NCBI GenBank assembly: GCA_039182965.1
Contig: JBCDBW010000111.1
Location: 1 to 14,493 of the forward strand
Length of the DNA: 14,493 nt
Direction of reading: 5' to 3'
Source: JBCDBW01 sp039182965
Lineage (GTDB): Bacteria; Verrucomicrobiota; Verrucomicrobiia; Verrucomicrobiales; DEV007
The position numbers were made by a program, and so were the translations under genes. Of this stretch, positions 1 to 6,233 are shown piece by piece. The notes beneath the pieces were generated by a model. It did no database searches. It was not told the origin of the DNA and worked only from the letters and a program-made list of their open reading frames with translations. Positions within the stretch are counted from its first letter, which is position 1, and every line of letters begins with the position of its first letter.

Positions 1-274
1 GGACATTCGCTGCGGCGCATCTTTCGGTAAAGTCTGCGACGAGCGTGTCGATATGACTTTTTGCATCTGCGAGCTTCTCTTTTTCGAGATCCAGTGGAAA
101 CAGGTCGTATTGACTTTCGGCGACCATCGTCTTGGGAGCGGAGATTTCCGGGACATCGAGGACGACCTGTCCCGTGACCTTGGCTTTATGTTTTTGGGCG
201 AGGGTGAGGGCATGCTTGATGGCGCAGGTCGTGTAGGGTGAGGGGTCAAGGGGAACGAGGATTTTTCGGTACAT
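1..274 (-). CDS. Universal stress protein (UspA family), N-terminal part, cut by window edge
   Basis: Reading the minus strand from an ATG at 274 gives 91 codons without a stop that run off the start of the window. The protein opens MYRKILVPLDPSPYT, the typical first beta strand of the UspA alpha/beta fold, with the Asp (residue 10) that contacts the nucleotide ribose in ATP-binding Usps. A helix rich in Ala and Leu follows (residues 15-28), then a second strand (TGQVVLDV) and a charged linker. The C-terminal half, where the G-2x-G-9x-G-S/T nucleotide motif would lie, is outside the window, so ATP binding cannot be judged. No clear Shine-Dalgarno site precedes the start. It lies 36 bases downstream of the 38-residue membrane ORF on the same strand and may be co-transcribed with it. 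UspA proteins are cytoplasmic stress-response proteins. The family call is firm; the exact role is not known. Confidence 0.88.
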   Translation of the reverse strand, partial: MYRKILVPLDPSPYTTCAIKHALTLAQKHKAKVTGQVVLDVPEISAPKTMVAESQYDLFPLDLEKEKLADAKSHIDTLVADFTERCAAANV

Positions 275-310
275 GTTATCGGCTGAGGGTTGGAACGGCT
301 TATGAATGGA

Positions 311-427
311 TCAGTTTGCGAGGAGGCGAATGGTGATGATAAGGATCAAGAGGAGGACGACGCAGAAGAGGATCCGATGGCTACGGGCATCGGGTGGCCA
401 GCTCCATTTTGCTTTCTTCTTTTTCAT
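311..427 (-). CDS. Small single-pass membrane protein (38 aa), function unknown
   Basis: An ATG at 427 on the minus strand opens a 38-codon frame ending with TGA at 311-313. The product starts MKKKKAKWSWPPDARSHR, a basic, Trp/Pro-containing cytoplasmic head, and continues with a hydrophobic stretch at residues 19-36 (ILFCVVLLLILIITIRLL). That is the right length for one membrane helix with the N-terminus inside, by the positive-inside rule. An AAGG lies about 10 bases before the ATG. The gene is 36 bases upstream of the partial UspA on the same strand and diverges from the flavin-type stress protein at 675. I recognise no family. The clean K-rich head plus TM layout and the position favour a real gene, but length alone is weak evidence. 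Confidence 0.5.
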   Translation of the reverse strand: MKKKKAKWSWPPDARSHRILFCVVLLLILIITIRLLAN

Positions 428-674
428 CGGAGAAAGACCTTCAATTTTTTAGTAAACAAGTTAGGATTAGCAAGGGATATGGCTTCAATGGGGTCGGTGG
501 CATCATGGTCAAATTTTGTTGAACACTGTTTCCCCAATCGAAGTATCGTTCAAACGGCACCTTTGCGCCCCGCGGACAGGTGGAAAGAGTATGCAATATT
601 TGCGTTTATGTTGGGTGGGACGAGGGCGGTATTGATTTGGCATAGGCGCAGGCCTAGGATGAGAGGGAGGAGTT

Positions 675-1136
675 ATGGGTATTGGAACGGATCAAGAGAT
701 GCGGGAGCAAGTGGAATCGCTTGTGCAAAAGGTTGTCGTGGGAGAGGGCGAGGCTGTCTTCACAACGGTGGATTCCAAAGGGGCGCCGCATGCGACTTGG
801 ATGGGAACGCTATCGGCGGAGGGATTGAAGGAACTGGTGACGATTACTTCTCCAGACAGCGACAAAGTGGCGAATCTCATCGAGAACCCGAAGGTAGAGT
901 GGATGTTTACCGACGCAGCCAAGACAACGATTGTTTATCTGCGTGGAGAAGCGGAGGTGGTCGAAGACGTGAGTGACGTGAAACGCGCGTGGGAAGGGAT
1001 TGAAGACAAAGGGCGAGCGTATTTTCTCGATCATTACAACAGCGGGATGGGTTTCGCTGTGATTCGGACCCATGTGAGGGAAGTGGAGTTGTGTATGCCT
1101 GAGGAGTTTCGGAAAGAGCGGATAGTCTTGGAGTGA
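675..1136 (+). CDS. Pyridoxamine 5'-phosphate oxidase-like FMN-binding protein (general stress protein 26 type)
   Basis: The product is 153 residues, the usual size for single-domain split-barrel flavin proteins of the general stress protein 26/PNPOx-like family. Typical features are the strand AVFTTVDSKGAPHATWMG (residues 27-44), matching the family pattern of a strand, a turn with Gly and a His-containing strand. Next come a hydrophobic strand with TSPDSDKVANLIENPKVEW (about 58-76), where the S/D-xK-xxNLxxNPxV block is characteristic, and a conserved strand TTIVYLRGEAEVVED (about 84-98). The C-terminal GFAVIRTHVREVEL strand closes the barrel. Such proteins bind FMN or F420-like cofactors and are cytoplasmic; the substrate is unknown. 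A strong AGGGAGGAG lies just before the ATG and fixes the start. It diverges from the minus-strand Usp/microprotein pair and converges on the DUF4404 gene. Confidence 0.85.
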   Translation: MGIGTDQEMREQVESLVQKVVVGEGEAVFTTVDSKGAPHATWMGTLSAEGLKELVTITSPDSDKVANLIENPKVEWMFTDAAKTTIVYLRGEAEVVEDVSDVKRAWEGIEDKGRAYFLDHYNSGMGFAVIRTHVREVELCMPEEFRKERIVLE

Positions 1137-1287
1137 TCGGCGGCGTTTAGTTGTTCGTGCGTGCTTTGTGATTTTGGGAGAAAATGGCGGAGCAGGATTC
1201 CGGTGAAATGCCGGCTCTTAATCGGTGGAATAGCTGGAAGCTCGATTTCGTTTCCACGTTCTTTGGCCTGTGTTCGGCGCGAACTAT

Positions 1288-1623
1288 TTAGATTCCCATA
1301 TTCGAGAGGATTTGGGTGAAACGGGCGAGCGCTTGCGAGGCTTTTGGATGAGAGGATTCCAGTTCGAGAACGGATGACTTCAAGGCGTCCACGCCTTTGG
1401 CGAGCGGGTCTGGTTCTTCGCTTTTGCTGGGGGTTTCTTGAGAAGACAACTCAGAAACGCCGAGGACGTGTTCGATCTTTTCGAGGTGGGCGAAGTGTTG
1501 TTCTTCCTGCATTTCTTCCCGGAGGTGATTGAGGAGTGCGAGAAGCTCTTTACGATCTTCATTGTTGAGGGCTTGTGCGCGTTGGATCCGATCGGAAATG
1601 CGATTGATGGTGTCTTCGGACAT
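1288..1623 (-). CDS. DUF4404 family protein
   Basis: This is a 111-residue soluble, acidic, helical protein. The first half (MSEDTINRISDRIQRAQALN, then a Leu-rich NEDRKELLALLNHLREEMQ helix) looks like a coiled coil. The second half ends in LKSSVLELESSHPKASQALA and a terminal FTQILSNMGI. The combination of an N-terminal LNHLREEM-like helix and a C-terminal E-x-SHP...L..MGI signature fits DUF4404, a family of short proteins of unknown function. I chose the ATG at 1623. A longer frame reaches a TTG at 1665, but its extra 14 residues look non-coding. There is no clear Shine-Dalgarno site. The gene converges with the flavin-type stress protein and diverges from the UspA gene at 1875. The family call comes from memory of the pattern and is moderately sure. 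Confidence 0.7.
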   Translation of the reverse strand: MSEDTINRISDRIQRAQALNNEDRKELLALLNHLREEMQEEQHFAHLEKIEHVLGVSELSSQETPSKSEEPDPLAKGVDALKSSVLELESSHPKASQALARFTQILSNMGI

Positions 1624-1874
1624 GAGCTGAGATGATTGTTGCGTGTTTGGAGTGTAAAGCCTCAACTATATGATGTGGAGGTGCGGGATGGAAGGTTGTT
1701 TTATGGTGCGCAGCGGTCGTAGCATTTGGTGATGGCGATACCGGAGAACGGCGGGAAATGGGGGGTGGTTGCGGGGAGCAGCGAGCAAGAAATGAGGTTG
1801 GTAAGACATCGAATGCGTAGCATTTCGGACTGTTTTTGTGGTTAGATACGGTAGAAAAGAGGAAGAGACGAGAT
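1624..1874. other. Intergenic region between divergent DUF4404 and UspA genes
   Basis: About 250 bases without a convincing gene. It contains two copies of the decamer CGTAGCATTT (1718-1727 and 1816-1825). The second forms a short hairpin (CGAATGC, loop GTA, GCATTTCG; 1810-1827, one bulged base), followed by a T-rich stretch. No promoter with good -35 and -10 boxes could be assigned. An antisense frame across this region is Pro/Ser/His-rich and looks like translation noise. Confidence 0.4.
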
Positions 1875-2321
1875 ATGAAAAACATAGCAGTAGGGGTTGA
1901 TTTTTCGAATGCGACCGACGCGGTGTTGGAGCGAGCGACCGAGCTGGCTCGTATCACGGGTGCCAAAGTGCATTTGGTTCACATTTTTGCGCCGGAACCG
2001 GCGTTTGTGGGATATGCGGTTTATACCTATCCAGGCGTGGACGCGCGTGCTGAGGAGTTGTCCACGGAGAAGGAAAAGTTGCGGAACCTGGTGGACCAAT
2101 TGGAGCACGAAGGGATCGATACTATGGCGTACATGAAAGAAGAGCAAACGGTGAAAGGGTTAATTGATTTTGCCGAACATCGTGAAGCGGATCTTCTCGT
2201 GATTGGGACGCATGGTCATAATGTCGTCGAGCGGATTCTGTTGGGTAGCGTGGCGGAAGGAGTTGTTCGGAAGACTTCATTGCCGGTCTTGGTGGTGCCC
2301 GTTCGGGACAAGGAGTCGTAG
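1875..2321 (+). CDS. Universal stress protein, ATP-binding UspA type
   Basis: This is a complete 148-residue single-domain Usp. It begins MKNIAVGVDFSNATDAVLER, with the conserved Asp at residue 9. The C-terminal half contains DLLVIGTHGHNVVERILLGS (106-125), in which G111-THG114 and G124-S125 fit the G-2x-G-9x-G-S/T signature of ATP-binding members exactly. It closes with the dimer-forming strand PVLVVPV (137-143). The middle (residues 56-80) is a charged helix. The ATG at 1875 is chosen over an upstream TTG frame because homology begins at once; an AGAGGAAGAG purine run lies about 9-16 bases upstream. Usps are cytoplasmic and bind ATP, and are linked to growth arrest and stress survival. With the partial Usp at 1-274 this makes two Usps within 2.3 kb. 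Confidence 0.93.
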   Translation: MKNIAVGVDFSNATDAVLERATELARITGAKVHLVHIFAPEPAFVGYAVYTYPGVDARAEELSTEKEKLRNLVDQLEHEGIDTMAYMKEEQTVKGLIDFAEHREADLLVIGTHGHNVVERILLGSVAEGVVRKTSLPVLVVPVRDKES

Positions 2322-2377
2322 GAAATCAATGGTGCGGGCGGAGTCCGAAGATGGTCTTACTTGGATGCAGAGTGTCG

Positions 2378-3682
2378 TCAAAGTCGGCCGGCTGATTTAA
2401 TATCGAGATATTTATTTGTTAGTGTGATGGGGAGGTGTTGAGCGGTTTCGTCGACGGTGAGAATGCCGTGGGATTGGAGCTCTTCAAAGAGGCGTTTGCG
2501 ATCTCGTAGGTAGAGGTGAATCGCGCTAAGATTCAGTGCTTGATCGAACGATTCAACAGATCGATCGAGCCGCTGGTCGAGCACGTGCTCACGCAGACTT
2601 GAAACGAGAACGAGATGGCGTCGTTTCATGAGGCGAACGGCCGGCACGATCGTGGAGGCGTCTTCGCTGCGGAGGTTCGTGAGGATGACCACGAGGGCGC
2701 GGGTGCGTTGTCGAACCATGAGATTTTCTGCGGCTTCAGAGAAGTCGGTTGGTGTGGGTGTGGTCTCGTAGTCGTATAGGTGGTTGAGGATGGTGGTGAT
2801 GGCATGGTTTCCTTTTACCGGGGGGAGCCATCGTGAGGTGCCGCCAAAGCTGAGAACCCCGACCTTATCACCTTGCCTAAGGGCAATATATGAGAGGAGG
2901 AGCATAGCATTGAGGCAATGGTCGAATTGGGGGAGACCGTCGTCGAGGGGACGCATGCGCTGCCCGGAATCGATGAGGAGGATAATATTCTGATCTCTCT
3001 GTTCCTCAAACTCACGGCTGATGAGTTCGTGCCTTTTTGCGGTGGCCTTCCAATCGATGTGCGAGAGAACATCACCTTCTTGGTATTCGCGGAGCTGGTG
3101 GAACTCCTTGCTGATGCCAATTTGGTTTTTTCGAACGATGCCCATTTGGCTCTCGCGATGCTCTGTCGCGAGGAGGGCGAAGCGAACGACGGGTTCGTAA
3201 TTGGGGTAGACTTTTACTTCGGTGTTGACGGTTGCGAAGGTGAGTCGGCGCCAGAGGCGGAGCGGGGAGTCACGAAGGATGTGGGTTGGACCGAAGGCGA
3301 TGCTACCCCGTTTCTTGATTTTGAGTGGGTAGATGAGCGTGGTGTATCCATGGGGAGTGAGGCGGCCTTTCCAGGGCAGGTCGTTGCATTCGGATGGTTG
3401 GGGGACACCGTCGTAGACTTCGATGCAAGCGGGAAGCTTGCCTGGGTTCCGAAGGGTCAGGGACACGTTTTGGAAGACATCGAGGGCGAAGCGGCCGGGG
3501 GCGTTGCGTTCGGCGATTGGGGGTTTGACGAGGGAGAGCGTGACGGCATCGAAGAGGCTGGCGAGTCCCAAGACAGCACCCGCTGCGATCCAGAGTGGAA
3601 GGAGAGCGGGGAAGATCGCTGTAACGAGGCCAAGCACCGTCCAAGCAATCAGAAGGTTCAGCAGTGTCGAGGCAGGCCTCAT
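2378..3682 (-). CDS. DUF58 domain protein (vWA-like partner of MoxR)
   Basis: The product is 434 residues, normal for DUF58. Two N-terminal membrane helices (about 8-25 and 28-50) are followed by an extracytoplasmic-type beta region (66-165) and the signature DUF58 block: EFHQLREYQEGDVLSHIDWK (193-212), KRHELISREFEEQRDQ (216-231), then a vWA-like strand LLIDSG (235-240). The usual DxSxS metal-binding motif is degenerate here (D-S-G-Q-R), as in many DUF58 proteins. A second vWA-like strand, RALVVILTNL (328-337), is also present. DUF58 proteins are typically encoded next to MoxR and are thought to act with it in assembling or activating membrane or periplasmic complexes. The ATG overlaps the TGA of the upstream 53-codon gene by 4 bases (ATGA), indicating translational coupling. 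It is the last gene of the operon. Confidence 0.93.
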   Translation of the reverse strand: MRPASTLLNLLIAWTVLGLVTAIFPALLPLWIAAGAVLGLASLFDAVTLSLVKPPIAERNAPGRFALDVFQNVSLTLRNPGKLPACIEVYDGVPQPSECNDLPWKGRLTPHGYTTLIYPLKIKKRGSIAFGPTHILRDSPLRLWRRLTFATVNTEVKVYPNYEPVVRFALLATEHRESQMGIVRKNQIGISKEFHQLREYQEGDVLSHIDWKATAKRHELISREFEEQRDQNIILLIDSGQRMRPLDDGLPQFDHCLNAMLLLSYIALRQGDKVGVLSFGGTSRWLPPVKGNHAITTILNHLYDYETTPTPTDFSEAAENLMVRQRTRALVVILTNLRSEDASTIVPAVRLMKRRHLVLVSSLREHVLDQRLDRSVESFDQALNLSAIHLYLRDRKRLFEELQSHGILTVDETAQHLPITLTNKYLDIKSAGRL

Positions 3683-3840
3683 TGTTCTTGGGCCAGTGTA
3701 GCTGCGAGCTTGGTAGCGTCTTTGATGCCTGGCTTTATGACGCCTTTGGCGGGGTTTAAGAACGGGCGGTCTTTTTCGCGTGGGGGCGCTGTGCGAACGT
3801 GTCGTTTCCCAAATTTATCGATGGACTGCAAAAAGTTCAT
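3679..3840 (-). CDS. 53-residue basic microprotein between MoxR and DUF58, undescribed
   Basis: The MoxR stop codon (TAA, 3841-3843) is followed at once by an ATG at 3840, which opens 53 codons ending in a TGA that overlaps the DUF58 start as ATGA. The product begins MNFLQSIDKFGKRHVRTAPP and ends DATKLAATLAQEQ. It is rich in Lys/Arg, has no membrane segment or signal peptide, and has a Pro-rich middle with a short amphipathic helix at the end. Exact fit between two operon genes, with no spare base on either side, is strong evidence that it is translated, because the frame keeps ribosomes running from MoxR into DUF58. I recognise no family. It could be a small adaptor for the MoxR-DUF58 pair or simply a coupling leader. 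Confidence 0.72.
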   Translation of the reverse strand: MNFLQSIDKFGKRHVRTAPPREKDRPFLNPAKGVIKPGIKDATKLAATLAQEQ

Positions 3841-4956
3841 TTAATGACGGGGAGCTTCGACGGATCGGACGATATTTTCGATGGTTTCGTCGATTCGCTG
3901 TCCTGAGATGGCGAGTTCTGGGGCGAGATTCACGCGGTGTCTCAGGACGGGGAGAACGGCGTTTTTTATATCGTCGGGGGTGATGAAAGCGCGTCCGTGG
4001 AGCAGGGCGTATGCTTTTGCAACACGGACGAGTGAGATTGCGCCGCGAGTGCCGGCGCCGAGGCTAATGCCAGGGGCTTCCCGGGTAGCGCGGACGATAT
4101 TGACCGCGTATGCGATCACCTCGTCGGCGGCGGTGATGGCGGCGGAATGCTGCTGGGCTTCGATGATGGCTCCCCGATCGCATGCTGGTTTTACCTGGTC
4201 TGGACTGAGGCCGGTTCCGGAGGCGCCAGCGGCGACGGCGGCGACGATGGAATTTTCATCGGCTTCGTTTGGATAATCGATGAGGATCTTCATGAGAAAT
4301 CGGTCGAGCTGGGCTTCCGGGAGGGGGTATGTGCCTTCCTGTTCGATGGGATTCTGCGTTGCGAAGGTCATAAAGGGAGGATCGAGCGCGACAGTATCGC
4401 CATCGATGGTGACCTGAGTTTCCTGCATGACTTCGAGAAGGGCGGACTGAGTTTTGGCCGGGGCACGATTGATTTCGTCGGCGAGGAGAAGGTTGCAAAA
4501 GACGGGGCCTCGCCGGACGCGGAAGGTTTGAGAGCCCATATCGTAAAGAGTGTGCCCGGTGACATCGGAAGGCATGAGATCGGGTGTGAACTGGATGCGA
4601 CCGAAGGTGCCGTTAATGGCTCGCGCGAGCGCGAGCACGAGGTGAGTTTTTCCGAGACCGGGCTTTCCTTCAAGCAGGACGTGACCCCCGGCAACGAGAG
4701 CTGTTAGGATTTGGTCGATGATATGGTTTTGGCCGAGGAAGACTTCGGATACTTGCGCGCGGATCTGGCTGAAGATTTGCGAGGAGCGGGTCACCTCAGA
4801 TGAAGCTGACGCCGGGGCGCTGTATGAGCTGGAAGAAGGATCTCCAGCATTTTCAGAGGATTCGACCGATGGAGTTGCGGGAGGAAACGCCATTGTGGAT
4901 TCTTGGGGAGGCAAGGGCGGTTTTTGGGAAGCAGCGTCTTGTAATGGATCGTTCAT
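3841..4956 (-). CDS. MoxR family AAA+ ATPase
   Basis: This is a 371-residue AAA+ ATPase of the MoxR family. It shows Walker A GKPGLGKT (97-104), Walker B NLLLADEIN with D160/E161, sensor 1 within FATQNPIEQEGTYPLPEAQL (198-217, N202), an arginine-finger candidate R219 in LDRF, and a C-terminal lid with GAGTRGAISL (300-309, sensor 2 Arg). The family core is about 310 residues; here a low-complexity Ser/Pro/Ala tail of about 55 residues precedes it. MoxR ATPases are cytoplasmic hexamers that act as chaperones with vWA-type partners, here presumably DUF58. The ATG at 4956 overlaps the stop of the DUF4350 gene (ATGA). The next gene, the 53-residue ORF, starts on the base after the MoxR stop. Confidence 0.96.
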   Translation of the reverse strand: MNDPLQDAASQKPPLPPQESTMAFPPATPSVESSENAGDPSSSSYSAPASASSEVTRSSQIFSQIRAQVSEVFLGQNHIIDQILTALVAGGHVLLEGKPGLGKTHLVLALARAINGTFGRIQFTPDLMPSDVTGHTLYDMGSQTFRVRRGPVFCNLLLADEINRAPAKTQSALLEVMQETQVTIDGDTVALDPPFMTFATQNPIEQEGTYPLPEAQLDRFLMKILIDYPNEADENSIVAAVAAGASGTGLSPDQVKPACDRGAIIEAQQHSAAITAADEVIAYAVNIVRATREAPGISLGAGTRGAISLVRVAKAYALLHGRAFITPDDIKNAVLPVLRHRVNLAPELAISGQRIDETIENIVRSVEAPRH

Positions 4957-6233
4957 GATGAGGATTGGATGAGTTGGAGCTCGCGAACGGTGCGGGTGAG
5001 TTCGGCGCTATCGGTAATTTTCGTTTTCAGGAGGGCATTCCGGATGACTTCGATCGGGAGTCCGGTATGATCGGCAATACGTTCCAGATCGGGCTGTTGG
5101 AGAAGCGCGCCGGGCGTCCGGTTCAGGTGCCATTTCTTATGGAGGGAGAGCATAGTATTCTGCCGAAGCGGTTCGAGCAAACTTTCAGTATTTCCGCGTC
5201 GCCATAGGAATTTTCCGGTCATATCGATGTGCTCGAAGAAGTCACGGGCACCGTTATTCTCTGGGGACTGCAACGGGCCGAAGCGGGTGAGACTTTTCCA
5301 TAGCCAAAGGGCGATGACTAGTGCGAGCCCGATGACAACTGTCCAACCGTATTGCCAGATCATGGACCACAGCGATGTGCGCCCGGCGATGATGAAGCGG
5401 GCGCCATTGCCTGGTTGAAGTTGGATAATTTTCCAGAAGAGAAGGGCATTGTCGTCGTCGCCGATATTCGGGTTTCGAAATGGGTGTGCGTGGCTGATGA
5501 CCGTGACACGGCCTTTGCCGAAGGTGGTGGTGAATATGGGAGTCCGGCGGGAATTGCTCTGATTTTTTTGATTGCGCTGGATGGATGGGTCGATGAACAC
5601 GCGCTGAGAGGGGAGATCGACCTGAAAGATCTCATTTTGGAAGAGGACCTCCGTGGGGATTTTTCTGGCGCGCCGCTCGCGGATGTTGAAACGCTTTAGG
5701 ATAGGGTCTTCTTTGCGAGAAGGACCGGTGTTTTTTTGTTCTTCCTCATTTTCGCCGTCTCCTGCGGGAGCCGTTTCGGACTGACGGTCTGAGCGATCGT
5801 TGTCGTCTCCGAGTTGATCCTCGGCTTGGTCTTCCTCTTCGTCTGCAGGGGGCGTATCATTGCTGTCGATGGAGTCTTCATTCCTGGGAATCAGGTCTCC
5901 GAATTCGAACAGAAAGCGATCGCCTCCTTCCGTAAAATAGACGAGGTGGCCGCCTTGCGAGACCCAATCTTGGATTTGAGAAGTAAAGCCGTATTCGGGG
6001 ATGGCATTGGAAGGGACGATAAGTGTATCGGAGTGGGGTGGCAGTTCGCCGAGGCCGAATCGATTTTCGGCGGGGAGGCCCATTTCGGTGAGGAGCCGTT
6101 CTGCGGCGAGGAAAGGGTTCCATCGGGCGGGTCCTTTGTAACCGACTTCCCTTTCTCGTTCCTCAAATTTCCCGCAGGACGATAGCGTGCAGGCGAGAAG
6201 TCCGCCGAGAATCACTGTGCTGAGGCGCTTCAT
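4953..6233 (-). CDS. DUF4350 domain lipoprotein with C-terminal membrane helix
   Basis: Starting at the ATG at 6233 gives 426 residues. The N-terminus is a lipoprotein signal (MKRLSTVILGGLLACTLSSC) with lipobox L-S-S-C and Cys20. The DUF4350 core follows: NPFLAAERLLTEMGLPAE (39-56), a GLGELPPHSDTLIVPS strand (60-75) and GHLVYFTEGG (95-104). A strongly acidic Asp/Glu-rich insert lies at about 118-168, then FGKGRVTVIS (238-247). A membrane helix at 294-311 places the last 110 residues, which are predicted helical, in the cytoplasm. The start is set by the ATGA overlap with the DUF4129 gene; a longer frame has no ATG and would destroy the lipobox position. DUF4350 proteins occur in MoxR clusters as putative membrane partners; the biochemical role is unknown. 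Confidence 0.88.
   Translation of the reverse strand: MKRLSTVILGGLLACTLSSCGKFEEREREVGYKGPARWNPFLAAERLLTEMGLPAENRFGLGELPPHSDTLIVPSNAIPEYGFTSQIQDWVSQGGHLVYFTEGGDRFLFEFGDLIPRNEDSIDSNDTPPADEEEDQAEDQLGDDNDRSDRQSETAPAGDGENEEEQKNTGPSRKEDPILKRFNIRERRARKIPTEVLFQNEIFQVDLPSQRVFIDPSIQRNQKNQSNSRRTPIFTTTFGKGRVTVISHAHPFRNPNIGDDDNALLFWKIIQLQPGNGARFIIAGRTSLWSMIWQYGWTVVIGLALVIALWLWKSLTRFGPLQSPENNGARDFFEHIDMTGKFLWRRGNTESLLEPLRQNTMLSLHKKWHLNRTPGALLQQPDLERIADHTGLPIEVIRNALLKTKITDSAELTRTVRELQLIQSSS

Noticed and set aside
632..660. Promoter-like TTGATT, 17 bases, TAGGAT before the flavin-type gene
   Set aside because: The implied transcription start would fall within the ribosome-binding site; the match is too weak.
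290..976. Plus-strand frame of 228 codons covering the start of the flavin-type stress gene
   Set aside because: Overlaps the PNPOx-like gene out of frame, starts inside the minus-strand microprotein and has no family features.
1197..1224. Imperfect hairpin between the convergent genes at 1136 and 1288
   Set aside because: The stem is only CCGG plus a GATT/AATC outer pairing with an unequal internal loop, and no T-run follows.
2918..3844. Long plus-strand frame (308 codons) opposite the DUF58 gene
   Set aside because: Antisense to a clear DUF58 gene; its composition (Gly/Glu/Val rich) follows from the C-ending codons of the opposite strand, and no domain is recognisable.
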